Shown here: positions 7,091 to 17,702 of the stretch, piece after piece | Layout: every line of letters starts with the position of its first letter | Numbering within the stretch: position 1 is the stretch's first letter | NCBI GenBank assembly: GCA_035702855.1 | Contig: DASSZM010000238.1 | Coordinates: 1 to 29,710, forward strand | Direction: 5' to 3' | Length of the DNA stretch: 29,710 nt | DNA from: JAKAQB01 sp035702855 | GTDB taxonomy: Bacteria; Actinomycetota; Acidimicrobiia; Acidimicrobiales; Palsa-688 | The notes under the pieces: generated by a model | The model's input: only the letters and a program-made list of their open reading frames with translations | Told to the model about the DNA's origin: nothing | Database searches by the model: none | Position numbers and translations under genes: made by a program

Positions 7091-7750
7091 ATGGACGACC
7101 TGGCGCTGCTGGCCCGCTCCGAGCTGTTCTCGGCGTTCGACTCCGAGTCGCTGGAGTGGGTCCTGTCGGCGAGCACGACCATCGCCGGCGACCGGGGCCT
7201 CGTGCTCTTCGCCGAGGGCGACGACGCCGACGACCTGTACGTGGTGCGCGCCGGTCGGGTGGCGGTGGGGCGGCGTTCGCCCGACGGTCGGGAGTCGCTG
7301 GTGGCGTTGATGGAGCCGGGGGACCTCTTCGGGGACATGCCCCTCTTCGACGGCGGGACCCGCTCGGCGTCGGCCCGGCTGCTCGAGGCCTCCGAGCTGC
7401 TGCGGATCCCCTACGGACCGGTCAAGGCCGCCATCGACGACCACCCGGCGCTGCTGTGGGACGTCGTCACCCTCCTCACGGGACGGCTGCGGGCGACGGA
7501 CTCGGCGCTGGCGGATGCGGTGTTCCTGGACGTGACCGGCCGGACGGCCAAGCGGCTGCTCGAGCTGGCCGGCGACGCCGACGACTTCCAGCTGCCGATC
7601 ACCCAGGAGGAGCTCGCCGGCCTCGTCGGCGCCTCGCGGGAGCGGGTCAACAAGGCCATCGCGGCCTTCATCCGCCTGGGATGGATCGAGCAGTACGACC
7701 GGCGCTACCGGGTGGTGCACCGGGACCGGCTCACCCAGCGCGCCCGCTGA
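7091..7750 (+). CDS. Crp/Fnr family transcriptional regulator
   Basis: A 219-residue regulator with an N-terminal cyclic nucleotide-binding-type barrel (VLFAEGDDADDLYVVRAGRVAVGRR...SLVALMEPGDLFGDMPLFDGGTRSASARLLEASELLRIP), a dimerisation helix, and a C-terminal winged helix (LPITQEELAGLVGASRERVNKAIAAFIRLGWIEQYDRRYRVV). The phosphate-binding cassette keeps the Arg (GTRSASA), but the Glu that normally contacts the ribose is Asp (FGDM), so cAMP binding is possible but not certain. No cysteines suited to an Fe-S cluster are present, arguing against an Fnr-type oxygen sensor. The ATG at 7091 gives the usual N-terminus MDDLALLARSELF. The gene is divergent from carD and convergent with disA; the 77 bp that follow hold no clear terminator. 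Confidence 0.85.
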   Translation: MDDLALLARSELFSAFDSESLEWVLSASTTIAGDRGLVLFAEGDDADDLYVVRAGRVAVGRRSPDGRESLVALMEPGDLFGDMPLFDGGTRSASARLLEASELLRIPYGPVKAAIDDHPALLWDVVTLLTGRLRATDSALADAVFLDVTGRTAKRLLELAGDADDFQLPITQEELAGLVGASRERVNKAIAAFIRLGWIEQYDRRYRVVHRDRLTQRAR

Positions 7751-7827
7751 GGGGCCGGCGCCACCCACCCGCACGCCACCTGGGGGCGTTCGCCGCCCTG
7801 GGGGCCCGGGGGGCTGCCGCTCAGTGG

Positions 7828-8898
7828 CTAGCTGTACTGGTCGAGGATGCTCGACTCCGCCAGGCGCGACAGCCCGTCCTTGACCATCCGGGCGTAGACG
7901 ACCCCGACGCCGAGGATCGCCTCGAGCTCGTCGGTGGTCGCCCGCATCACCTTCTGGAGGTTGCCGTAACGGTCCACGATCTCCGCCACCGCCGACTGCG
8001 GCAGGCGCGGCACCTTGCCCAGCAGGCGGAAGCCCCGCGGCTGGAGCGAGGCGTCCAGGTCGGCCGAGTGGTCGAGGTCGAGGAGCTGGGCCACCGCCTT
8101 GGGGTCGAGCAGCTGCTCACTCGGCAGGTCGGCCAGCGCCCGCATCGCCGCCGCCACCTGCTCGGCCCCCGCATCGGGCAGGTAGTCGCGGATGACGTCC
8201 TGGCGGTCGTCGTCGACGCCGGCCATCAGCTCCTCCAGCTGGAGGCGGACCAGCCGGCCGTCGGTGCCGAGCTCGATGATGTAGCCCTCGACCTCGTCGG
8301 CGATCCGTCGCACCATCTCCGCCCGCTGCAGGACGGTGACGACGTCGCGGACGGTCACCAGGTCCTCCACCTCGACGGCCGAGAGGGAACTGGTCACGGC
8401 GTCGAGGCGGGTGCGGTAGCGCTCCAGGGTCTGCAGCGCCTGGTTGGCGCGGCCGAGCAACCGGGGGATCGAGTCGAGGGCGTGCCGGTCGTCGTTGCGG
8501 AAGACGGTGATCACGCCCATCTCCTCCGACACCGCGATGACCGGGACGTCGATGCTGCGGGCCACCCGCTCGGCGGTGCGGTGGCGGGTGCCTGTCTCGG
8601 CGGTGGGCACCTCGGGGTTGGGGACCAGGTGCACGTTGGCCCGCGCGATGCGGCTGGCGTCGCCGGCGAGGATGATGGCGCCGTCCATCTTCGTCAGCTC
8701 CGACACCCGCTGGGGGCTGAACTCGGCGTCGAGCAGGAACCCCCCCGAGCAGATCGCCAGCACGTCGGGACCGTCCCCGACCACGATGATGGCACCCTTG
8801 TTGGCCTGCAGGATCCGGTCCAGGCCCTCCCGGAGTGGTCGCCCCGGGGCGACGGCCCGGAGGGCTGCCAGCATCGCCGGGCTCAGGCGGTCGGCCAC
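7828..8898 (-). CDS. disA: DNA integrity scanning diadenylate cyclase DisA
   Basis: A 356-residue enzyme making cyclic di-AMP from two ATP. The N-terminal DAC domain shows the catalytic DGA motif (residues 72-74, KMDGAIIL) and the RHR motif (105-107, GTRHRTAER). The middle is the helical linker and the C-terminus a helix-hairpin-helix DNA-binding domain (FRLLGKVPRLPQSAVAEIVDRYGNLQKVMRATTDELEAILGVG). DisA scans DNA and stops cyclase activity at branched structures. The GTG start at 8898 lies 4 bp after the radA stop, and the pair radA-disA is a conserved unit. The open frame extends upstream through radA and is ignored there. The product should be an octamer. Confidence 0.95.
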   Translation of the reverse strand: MADRLSPAMLAALRAVAPGRPLREGLDRILQANKGAIIVVGDGPDVLAICSGGFLLDAEFSPQRVSELTKMDGAIILAGDASRIARANVHLVPNPEVPTAETGTRHRTAERVARSIDVPVIAVSEEMGVITVFRNDDRHALDSIPRLLGRANQALQTLERYRTRLDAVTSSLSAVEVEDLVTVRDVVTVLQRAEMVRRIADEVEGYIIELGTDGRLVRLQLEELMAGVDDDRQDVIRDYLPDAGAEQVAAAMRALADLPSEQLLDPKAVAQLLDLDHSADLDASLQPRGFRLLGKVPRLPQSAVAEIVDRYGNLQKVMRATTDELEAILGVGVVYARMVKDGLSRLAESSILDQYS

Positions 8899-8902
8899 GC
8901 CG

Positions 8903-10405
8903 TCAGCGTACCCGGATGATCTTCGCCCCCCGGTTCGCCAGGGAGCGGTGACCGGCGGCGTCGGCCCCGGCGCCCGAGCCGTCCGGCTCGTCGTACGGCC
9001 ACCCGCCGCCGGCCGGACCCTCGCCGGCCGCAACGTCGGCACCCTCGAACGGCGCCTCGGCGACGAGGTGGCGGACCGCCGGCCGGAGGTGCCCGAACCG
9101 CAGGGTCGGCAGCGGGAGGTCGGCCGGAGCGGTGTCGGGCACGAGCGCCCGCCGGAACCCGAGGCGGGCGGCCTCCGCCAACCGCCGTGCGGTGTGGGCG
9201 ACCTGGCGCAGCTCGCCGCCGAGGCCGACCTCGCCGACCACGACCAGGTCGGGGGGGAGGGGGGCGTTGCCGACCGCCGAGGCGACCGCCAGGCACACCG
9301 CCAGGTCGACGCCGGGCTCCACCACCCGGACCCCCCCGACGGCGGAGACGTAGACGTCCGAGGAGCTGGCGCGCACGCCGGCACGCCGGTCGAGCACGGC
9401 CAGCAGGAGGCCGAGGCGGCCGTGGTCGAGCCCGGAGGCCGACCGGCGCGGGGCCGGCAGCTTGGAGCCGCTCACCAGAGCCTGGATCTCCACCAGCAGG
9501 GGGCGGAACCCCTCGACGGCGGGGAACACCGCCGACCCGGGCGAGCCATGGCGGCGGTCGCCGAGGAACACGCCGCTGGCGTCCGGCATCCCTTGCATCC
9601 CTGCGTCGGTCATCTCGAACAGCCCGAGCTCACCGGTCGGGCCGAAGCGGTGCTTGACCGTGCGCAGCAGACGGAGGGCGTGGTGGCGATCACCCTCGAA
9701 GGTGAGGACCGTGTCCACGAGGTGCTCCAGCACCCGAGGGCCGGCGAGGGCGCCCTCCTTGGTGACGTGCCCGACCAGCACCGCCGCCCACCCGCCGGCG
9801 CGGGCCATGAGGGCCAGCTCGTGGGCGCACCCGCGCACCTGGGCGACCGACCCGGGCGCCGACTCCAACTCGGGGTCCCACACCGTCTGGATCGAGTCGA
9901 CGACGACCACGTCGGGATGCACCTGCTCGACGGCGGAGCGGATCCCCGACAGCGCGGTCTCCGCCACCAGCCACACGCCTGGACGGGCCACCCCGAGGCG
10001 CTCGGCGCGTCGCCGTACCTGGGGGCCGGACTCCTCGGCGGAGACCAGCAGGCAGCGGGCGCCCTGCCCGGCCAGGGAGCCCAGGGCCTGGAGCAACAGG
10101 GTCGACTTGCCGATGCCCGGCTCCCCGCCGAGCAGCGAGACCGAGCCGGGCACGAGGCCACCGCCGAGGACACGGTCGAGCTCGTCCACCCCGGTCGGGA
10201 CCGGTTCTGCGGAGCCGAGCTCGATCTCCGCCAGCGGCACGGGCACCGCGGCCGACGGATCACGCAGCGGCCCTGACGGCGTCGATCGCTCGACCCGCTC
10301 CTCCACGAGCGTGCCCCACGAACCGCAGGACGGGCACCGCCCCGCCCACCGCGGCGTCGACCCCCCGCACTCGCTGCAACGGTGGACGGTGCGGGGACGG
10401 GCCAT
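8903..10405 (-). CDS. radA: DNA repair protein RadA
   Basis: A 500-residue branch-migration ATPase. The C4 zinc finger has Cys10, Cys13, Cys24 and Cys27. The RecA-like core has Walker A GGEPGIGKST (93-102) and Walker B VVVVDSIQTVW. The C-terminal Lon-like domain is seen in YVSAVGGVRVVEPGVDLAVCLAVASA and VVVGEVGLGGELRQV. The signature normally written KNRFG is KHRFG here (251-255), a single Asn-to-His change in an otherwise intact motif. The tail after the Lon-like domain adds about 40 acidic and Gly-rich residues (SGAGADAAGHRSLANRGAKIIRVR at the end). The ATG start has a TANNNT hexamer 6 nt upstream, so the message may be leaderless. disA follows after 4 bp. Confidence 0.95.
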   Translation of the reverse strand: MARPRTVHRCSECGGSTPRWAGRCPSCGSWGTLVEERVERSTPSGPLRDPSAAVPVPLAEIELGSAEPVPTGVDELDRVLGGGLVPGSVSLLGGEPGIGKSTLLLQALGSLAGQGARCLLVSAEESGPQVRRRAERLGVARPGVWLVAETALSGIRSAVEQVHPDVVVVDSIQTVWDPELESAPGSVAQVRGCAHELALMARAGGWAAVLVGHVTKEGALAGPRVLEHLVDTVLTFEGDRHHALRLLRTVKHRFGPTGELGLFEMTDAGMQGMPDASGVFLGDRRHGSPGSAVFPAVEGFRPLLVEIQALVSGSKLPAPRRSASGLDHGRLGLLLAVLDRRAGVRASSSDVYVSAVGGVRVVEPGVDLAVCLAVASAVGNAPLPPDLVVVGEVGLGGELRQVAHTARRLAEAARLGFRRALVPDTAPADLPLPTLRFGHLRPAVRHLVAEAPFEGADVAAGEGPAGGGWPYDEPDGSGAGADAAGHRSLANRGAKIIRVR

Positions 10406-10411
10406 GGTTCG

Positions 10412-10417
10412 ACCCTA
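10412..10417 (-). promoter_or_regulatory. Candidate -10 element of a leaderless promoter for radA-disA
   Basis: TAGGGT on the - strand is followed by 6 nt and the radA ATG. No Shine-Dalgarno sequence fits between them. The spacing is that expected when transcription starts at the A of the ATG. Confidence 0.5.
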
Positions 10418-10512
10418 GCCAGGGGGTGCGACCGCCTCCCCGACCCGTCCGGGCCGCCGGACGGCCTGCCCCCGGGGGGCCGGGAGCACGACGGAGCGCG
10501 GCCGAGCGGCCA

Positions 10513-10542
10513 TTGCCAGGCAGCCGGGCGGCTGGCTACGGT
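10513..10542 (+). promoter_or_regulatory. Sigma-70-type promoter upstream of the trypsin-like protease gene
   Basis: TTGCCA (10513-10518) and TACGGT (10537-10542) are separated by 18 bp. They match TTGACA at five of six positions and TANNNT fully. The transcription start would fall near 10549, downstream of the GTG at 10545, so translation more likely begins at the in-frame GTG at 10596. Confidence 0.5.
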
Positions 10543-10595
10543 CGGTGGAGCCGCCAGCGCGTGGCGGCCGGGAGACCACAGGCACAACGGCACCG

Positions 10596-11546
10596 GTGAC
10601 ACAGCGGCATCGACGAAGCGACAGAGCCCCGGCGGGGACGACCGCCCGCCTCCCCTGGAGGCGCCAACGGCGAAGGTTCGCGCTCGCCGCGGTGACCGCG
10701 GTCGTGATGGTCGCCGCCGTCACGGTGGCGACCGCTCGCCCCACGGCACCGCCCATCGGTGCGGCGGCCGGGGCGCCCCCGGCGGCCGTCGCCACCCGCC
10801 GCCTCCTCACCTCGCTCGTCCGCCCCGCCGGCACAGCCGAACAGTCCGCCAGGCAGACCGCCACCCACCCCGCTGTGGCGCCGGCCCCGGTCGGCGCCCT
10901 CTTCGCGTCCGGTAGCGGCAACCACTACTGCTCCGGCAGCGTGGTGCAGAGCCCCCACGGCGATGTCGTGATGACCGCGGCACACTGCATCTCCGGCAAC
11001 GGGACCAACGACGTGTTCGTCCCCGGCTACGACGACGGTCGCGCCCCCTACGGGCGCTGGCGGGTGGTGGCCGCCTACGCGGCGCCCCCGTGGCGGAGCG
11101 CGCAGGACCCCCAGGACGACGTCGCCTTCCTGGTGATGGCCCCGCAACGCATCGGCGGCCGGATGCTGCAGATCCAGCAGGTCACCGGCGGGTACCTGCT
11201 CTCCACCGCCCCGAACACCGACGCGCGGGTCACGGTGGTGGCCTATGCCGCCGGCAACGACGACGCGCCCCTCCGCTGCGCGCCGTGGGTGTACTGGCAC
11301 CAGGGCTTCCCGGCGTTCGCCTGTGCCGGGTACCCCGGTGGGACCAGCGGGGGCCCGTGGCTGACGGTCGCCCCCGGGCGGACCGACACCGTCGACGGCA
11401 TCATCGCCGGGCTGCACCAGGGGGGCTGCCGGACCGTGGTCTCCTACTCCCCTGCCTTCGGCGCCACCGTGCGGGCCGTCTACCAGGCGGCCGTCGACCG
11501 GGCACCGGCCGAGACGCTGCCGGCACCGGGATCGGACGGCTGCTGA
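10596..11546 (+). CDS. Membrane-anchored or secreted trypsin-like serine protease
   Basis: A 316-residue protein with a basic N-terminus and one hydrophobic segment (about residues 28-45, FALAAVTAVVMVAAVTVA) acting as signal peptide or anchor, then a Pro/Ala-rich linker. The chymotrypsin-fold domain carries His130 in VVMTAAHC, Asp175 in QDDVAFLVM and Ser251 in YPGGTSGGPW. Paired cysteines (YCSGSV with AAHC; RCAPW with FACAGY) suggest disulphides, as in extracellular enzymes. An in-frame GTG at 10545 is an alternative start, but it lies only 2 nt after the -10 element. Neither start has a good ribosome-binding site. The substrate is unknown. The gene is convergent with clpC and shares a strong hairpin with it. 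Confidence 0.8.
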   Translation: MTQRHRRSDRAPAGTTARLPWRRQRRRFALAAVTAVVMVAAVTVATARPTAPPIGAAAGAPPAAVATRRLLTSLVRPAGTAEQSARQTATHPAVAPAPVGALFASGSGNHYCSGSVVQSPHGDVVMTAAHCISGNGTNDVFVPGYDDGRAPYGRWRVVAAYAAPPWRSAQDPQDDVAFLVMAPQRIGGRMLQIQQVTGGYLLSTAPNTDARVTVVAYAAGNDDAPLRCAPWVYWHQGFPAFACAGYPGGTSGGPWLTVAPGRTDTVDGIIAGLHQGGCRTVVSYSPAFGATVRAVYQAAVDRAPAETLPAPGSDGC

Positions 11547-11620
11547 GCCGACCGGGGCGGGCCGCCGGCGGCGAGCCCACCGGACAGCCGCCCGAGCGGG
11601 CGCGCCCCCGGCGCGGCGCC

Positions 11621-11641
11621 GCCCCCGCCGAGGGCGGGGGC
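11621..11641. terminator. Bidirectional hairpin between the protease gene and clpC
   Basis: GCCCCCGCC (11621-11629) and GGCGGGGGC (11633-11641) form a perfect 9-bp G+C stem with a 3-nt loop. It lies between two convergent stop codons (11546 and 11670). There is no T-tract on either strand, which is common for actinobacterial terminators. Confidence 0.55.
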
Positions 11642-11669
11642 AGCGGGGTAAGGGTCGGGTGGGAGCGGC

Positions 11670-14159
<2,490 letters not shown>

Positions 14160-14195
14160 GTGAACCGCCTCCATCGCGGCGTCTCGGACGTCGGT

Positions 14196-14232
14196 GGGGA
14201 CCCGTTCCGGTCCCCGGCGGGTGTCGCCACCC
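14196..14232 (-). promoter_or_regulatory. Two adjacent hairpins in the clpC leader
   Basis: GGGGACC (14196-14202) and GGTCCCC (14209-14215) form a 7-bp inverted repeat with a 6-nt loop. GGGTG and CACCC at 14219-14232 form a 5-bp stem that in the clpC message closes a GCGA loop, a GNRA-type tetraloop. Both lie between the proposed -10 of clpC and its ribosome-binding site. They could act as RNA structure or as a protein operator in DNA; the sequence does not decide. Confidence 0.4.
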
Positions 14233-14274
14233 CCGGGCGCCGGTCAGTGCCACCACCTGGTCCTCCGTTGCGAC

Positions 14275-14280
14275 AGTGTA
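14275..14280 (-). promoter_or_regulatory. Candidate -10 element for clpC
   Basis: TACACT on the - strand matches TANNNT and would start a message near 14268 with a leader of about 110 nt. No clear -35 is present. I looked for a CIRCE, HAIR or ClgR-type operator around it and saw none that I could defend. Confidence 0.35.
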
Positions 14281-14360
14281 CCCATGGCACCCCGCTAGGG
14301 AGCCGACGCCCCGGAGTCGCTCTCGGCGCTGCGGTTTCGCGGTTGGGAACCCTGCTCGCG

Positions 14361-14366
14361 TACTGT
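14361..14366 (+). promoter_or_regulatory. Candidate -10 element of a leaderless promoter for the polyprenyl synthase gene
   Basis: TACTGT is followed by 5 nt (CACCC) and GTG at 14372, with a second in-frame GTG at 14375 (8 nt). There is no purine-rich ribosome-binding site, so a message starting at one of the two GTG codons is the simplest reading. Confidence 0.5.
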
Positions 14367-14371
14367 CACCC

Positions 14372-15364
14372 GTGGTGAACGTCCTCGAGCAGCTCCAGCT
14401 TCCCGGTCTCGACGGGCATCTGTCCCGGGTGGAGGGAGCCCTGCGCCTGGCCGTCGCGGCCGAGGACCCGTTCCTGCACGAGGTGGCGGGCCACCTCGTC
14501 CACGCCGGGGGCAAGCGGCTCCGCCCGGCTCTCGCCGTGGCCTCGGCCCTGGCCGGCGGGGCCGCCGTCGACGACGACGTGGTGCAGGGCGGGGTCGCCG
14601 TCGAGCTGGTCCACCTCGGCTCGCTGTACCACGACGACGTGATCGACCAGGCCGGCTCCCGGCACCGGGTCGACAGCGTCAACGCCCGCTGGGGCAACCT
14701 GATCGCCATCCTCGCCGGGGACTTCCTGCTGGCCCGGGCGTCGGAGATCGCCGCCCGCCTCGGGACCGAGGTCGCCGGTCTGCTCGCCTCCACGATCGGC
14801 TCGCTGTGCGCCGGGGAGGTGGCGCAACTACAGGCGGCGTTCGACACGGCCCGCACGGAGGCCGCCTACGTCCGGGCCGTCGAGGGCAAGACGGCGTCGC
14901 TGTTCTCGGCGTCGTGCCGCATCGGCGCCCTGGTGAGCGGCCTACCCCGGGACTGGGTGGACGCGCTGACCGGCTACGGGCGGGCGCTGGGCGTGGCGTT
15001 CCAGATCTGGGACGACGTGCGGGACCTGGTCGGCACCGAGGACGTGCTCGGCAAGCCCGCCGGCCACGACATGGTCGACGGCACCTACACCCTGCCGGTC
15101 ATCCGCACCCTGGCCCGGGCCGGGGTGGGCGACGACCTGCGATCCCTGCTCGGCCGGCCCCTGGACGCCCCGGCACGGGACAAGGCGCGCGACCTGATCC
15201 TCGGCACCGACGCCATCGAGAGCGTGACCGTCGAGGGCCGCCGGTGGGCCGACCGGGCCGACGCCGCCCTCGGGCCGCTGCGCGCCGGCGGCGCCCCCCT
15301 GGAGACCCTGGACGGGCTCGCCGGCCTCGGCCACTCGCTGTTCGACAACCTGGACCTGAGCTAG
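14372..15364 (+). CDS. Polyprenyl diphosphate synthase (trans-isoprenyl type)
   Basis: A 330-residue all-helical prenyltransferase that extends an allylic diphosphate with isopentenyl diphosphate. The first Asp-rich motif is in SLYHDDVIDQAGSRHR and the second in FQIWDDVRDLVG; HAGGKRLRPAL is the conserved diphosphate-binding segment. The residues four and five before the first Asp motif are small (Ser, Gly) rather than aromatic. In this family that favours long-chain products, such as the side chain of menaquinone; the exact length is not readable. The adjacent GTG codons at 14372 and 14375 are the likely start. The substrate would come from the MEP pathway, two genes of which are in this window. 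The gene is divergent from clpC and converges on lysS through a shared terminator. Confidence 0.9.
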   Translation: MVNVLEQLQLPGLDGHLSRVEGALRLAVAAEDPFLHEVAGHLVHAGGKRLRPALAVASALAGGAAVDDDVVQGGVAVELVHLGSLYHDDVIDQAGSRHRVDSVNARWGNLIAILAGDFLLARASEIAARLGTEVAGLLASTIGSLCAGEVAQLQAAFDTARTEAAYVRAVEGKTASLFSASCRIGALVSGLPRDWVDALTGYGRALGVAFQIWDDVRDLVGTEDVLGKPAGHDMVDGTYTLPVIRTLARAGVGDDLRSLLGRPLDAPARDKARDLILGTDAIESVTVEGRRWADRADAALGPLRAGGAPLETLDGLAGLGHSLFDNLDLS

Positions 15365-15378
15365 CCCGAGCCCCGGGC

Positions 15379-15428
15379 GGGGAAAGGGCACCGGCGAGGT
15401 GACGCCGGTGCCGCGGCGCCCTTTCCCC
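15379..15428. terminator. Strong bidirectional terminator hairpin between the polyprenyl synthase gene and lysS
   Basis: Outer arms GGGGAAAGGGC (15379-15389) and GCCCTTTCCCC (15418-15428) are complementary over 10-11 bp. Inside, CACCGGCG (15389-15396) and CGCCGGTG (15403-15410) form an 8-bp stem with loop AGGTGA. A 7-nt bulge (15411-15417) separates the stems on one side. The outer arm reaches the lysS stop codon itself. No U-tract follows. Confidence 0.75.
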
Positions 15429-16849
15429 TACGCCTGCTCGGGACGCAGCGTGGGGAACAGGATCACGTCGCGGATCGTCTCCACCCCGGCGAGGAGCATG
15501 GCGAGGCGGTCCATACCGATGCCGAGGCCGCCGGTGGGGGGCAGCCCGTACTCCAGGGCCCGCACGTAGTCGTCGTCGACCGGCATGGCCTCCTCGTCAC
15601 CGGCCGCCTTGGCCCGGGCCTGGTCCTCGAAGGTGCGGCGCTGCTCGTCGGGATCGTTGAGCTCGCTGAAGGCGTTGCACAGCTCGCGACCGGCGACGAT
15701 CGCCTCGAAGCGCTCGACCATCCCGGGGGTGCTTCGGTGGTCCCGGGCCAGGGGCGAGACCTCCTTGGGGTAGTCCATGACGAACACCGGGCCCCACAGG
15801 GCCGCCTCCGTGGTCTTCTCGTAGATCTCGAGCACGAGCTTGCCCGGCCCCCACGACGCCTCGACGGGCACGTCGTGGGCGGCGGCGACGCGGCGCAGCT
15901 CCTCGAGCGGCATGGCCAGGTCGAGCTCGACGCCGCCGTGCTCGGCGACCAGCTCCAGCAGCGTCGCCCGCCGCCAGGGCGGGGCCAGCTCCAGGGTCCG
16001 CCCGGCGTAGGTGAGCGTCGTGGTGCCGAGCAGCTCGGTCGCCAGGTACGCCACGAGCTGCTCGACCAGCTCCATGATGTCGGTGTAGTCGGCGTAGGCC
16101 TGGTACAGCTCGAGCATCGTGAACTCGGGGTTGTGGCGGGGCGACAGGCCCTCGTTGCGGAACACCCGGCCGATCTCGAAGACCCGCTCGATGCCGCCCA
16201 CGATCAGCCGCTTCAGGTGGAGCTCCAGCGCGATGCGCAGGTACAGCTCCATGTCCAGGGCGTTGTGATGAGTGGTGAACGGCTTGGCCGCCGCCCCCCC
16301 GGGCAGCACGTGCAGGACCGGCGTCTCGACCTCGACGAAGCCCCGATCCTCCAGCCACCGCCGGGTGAGGGCGACCATCCGGCTGCGCAGCAGGAACGCC
16401 TCCCGGGTGCCCTCGTTGGCCCACAGGTCGGCGTAGCGCTGGCGGTAGCGGACGTCGGGGTCGGAGATGCCGTGCCACTTGTCCCCGAAGCTTCGGCGGG
16501 CCTTGGCCAAGAGGACCCAGTGGTCGACCTTGACCGACAGCTCCCCGGTCCGGGTGGCCACGACCTCGCCCGTCGCGCCGATCCAGTCCCCCCGGTTGAG
16601 GGCGACGAAGCCGTCGAAGTCGTCGGTCCACTTGGCCCCGGCGAACAGCTGGATCGACCCCGACGAGTCCCGCAGCGTCCCGAAAGCGATCCGCCCCTGG
16701 TCCCGGCGCGCCATGAGCCGCCCGGCCACCGACACCACCTTCCCGGTCTCCGCCAGGGGAGGGAGCTCAACGTGGGCGGCGTGCAGCTCGGCCGCGCTGG
16801 CGGTGCGCTCGTAGCGGTAGGGGATCTCCGGCAGGTCGTCGTCGCTCAT
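15428..16849 (-). CDS. lysS: Lysine--tRNA ligase, class II
   Basis: A 473-residue class II aminoacyl-tRNA synthetase charging tRNA-Lys. The N-terminal OB-fold anticodon-binding domain spans about residues 35-120 (VVSVAGRLMARRDQGRIAFGTLRD...). The catalytic domain has motif 1 around SRMVALTRRWLEDRGFVEVETPVL, motif 2 in FEIGRVFRNEGLSPRHNPEFTMLELYQAY and motif 3 in GGLGIGMDRLAMLL. Length is slightly short of the usual ~500, with no missing motif. The ATG start is 58 bp downstream of the coaX stop, and that gap contains no TANNNT element, so lysS is probably read from upstream promoters of the pantothenate/folate block. Its 3' end runs into the shared terminator. Confidence 0.95.
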   Translation of the reverse strand: MSDDDLPEIPYRYERTASAAELHAAHVELPPLAETGKVVSVAGRLMARRDQGRIAFGTLRDSSGSIQLFAGAKWTDDFDGFVALNRGDWIGATGEVVATRTGELSVKVDHWVLLAKARRSFGDKWHGISDPDVRYRQRYADLWANEGTREAFLLRSRMVALTRRWLEDRGFVEVETPVLHVLPGGAAAKPFTTHHNALDMELYLRIALELHLKRLIVGGIERVFEIGRVFRNEGLSPRHNPEFTMLELYQAYADYTDIMELVEQLVAYLATELLGTTTLTYAGRTLELAPPWRRATLLELVAEHGGVELDLAMPLEELRRVAAAHDVPVEASWGPGKLVLEIYEKTTEAALWGPVFVMDYPKEVSPLARDHRSTPGMVERFEAIVAGRELCNAFSELNDPDEQRRTFEDQARAKAAGDEEAMPVDDDYVRALEYGLPPTGGLGIGMDRLAMLLAGVETIRDVILFPTLRPEQA

Positions 16850-16907
16850 GGGGACCCCGATGCTTGCCGACCGGCGCCCGCCCGTCCAGCAGGATCCGGC
16901 GCGCCGC

Positions 16908-17702
16908 TCACTCGGGGCGGTTGCGGCCGTAGATGAGGCGTAGGCCGTCGAGGGTGAGCCACGGCTCGTGGTGGTCGACGGCCTCGGTGACCGGGCCGAT
17001 CAGCCCGGCCAGGCCACCGGTGGCGACCACCGTCGCCGGGCCGACCTCGTCCTTCAGCCGCCGGCACAGCCCGTCGACCTGGGCGGCGAAGCCGTACAGC
17101 GCCCCCGACTGGACCGACTCGACGGTGTTCTTCGCGAGCACGCTGGTCGGCTCGACCAGCTCGACGCGCGGCAGGAGGGCGGCGCGCGAGAACAGCGCCT
17201 CGAGGGAGATCTCGACGCCGGGGAGGATCACCCCGCCGAGGTACTCCCCCCTGGCGGAGACCACCTCGAAGGTGGTGGCCGTCCCGAAGTCGACGACGAT
17301 GGTCGGCCCGCCGTAGCGGTCGAAGGCGGCCACGGCGTCGGCGATGCGGTCGGCGCCAACCTCCCGCGGGTTGTCGTAGAGGATCGGCATCCCGGTCTTG
17401 ATGCCGGGCTCGACGATCACCGTCGGCACCCGGTACCAGCGGTCGGTCATCTCCCGCAGGGCGCTGCGCAACCGTGGCACCACCGAGGCGACCGCCACGC
17501 CCGTCACCGCCTCGCGCACGTCGAGGCCCTGCAGGCCGAACAACTCCGACAGCAGCAGGGCCAGCTCGTCGGCGGTGCGGTGGGCGACGGTCGCCACCCG
17601 CCAGGTGTGCAGCAGGCGGGTGCCGCTGCCGGCCGGGCCCGGGCCCGGCTCGAACAGGCCGAGCACCGTCTGGGTGTTGCCGACGTCGACGGTGAGCAGC
17701 AC
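16908..17702 (-). CDS. coaX: Type III pantothenate kinase
   Basis: A 264-residue kinase making phosphopantothenate, the first committed step to CoA. It has the ASKHA-fold phosphate motif LTVDVGNTQTVLGLF at the N-terminus, the catalytic Asp in NPREVGADRIADAVAA, and the second phosphate motif TIVVDFGTATTFEVV. GGVILPGVEISLEALFSRAALLP is also typical. Type III enzymes are not feedback-inhibited by CoA and need a monovalent cation; that is family knowledge. The GTG start overlaps the panC stop by one base (TAGTG), so PanC and CoaX, consecutive in the pathway, are coupled. Confidence 0.93.
   Translation of the reverse strand: MLLTVDVGNTQTVLGLFEPGPGPAGSGTRLLHTWRVATVAHRTADELALLLSELFGLQGLDVREAVTGVAVASVVPRLRSALREMTDRWYRVPTVIVEPGIKTGMPILYDNPREVGADRIADAVAAFDRYGGPTIVVDFGTATTFEVVSARGEYLGGVILPGVEISLEALFSRAALLPRVELVEPTSVLAKNTVESVQSGALYGFAAQVDGLCRRLKDEVGPATVVATGGLAGLIGPVTEAVDHHEPWLTLDGLRLIYGRNRPE

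Noticed and set aside
7751..7827. A terminator between the Crp-like gene and disA
   Set aside because: The region has runs of G and C, but only short stems such as GGCG/CGCC could be drawn. None is convincing.
14331..14350. A ClgR- or CIRCE-like operator in the clpC/polyprenyl synthase intergenic region
   Set aside because: TTTCGC and GGGAAC are not in the required inverted arrangement or spacing, and no 9-bp CIRCE arms or HAIR repeat were found.
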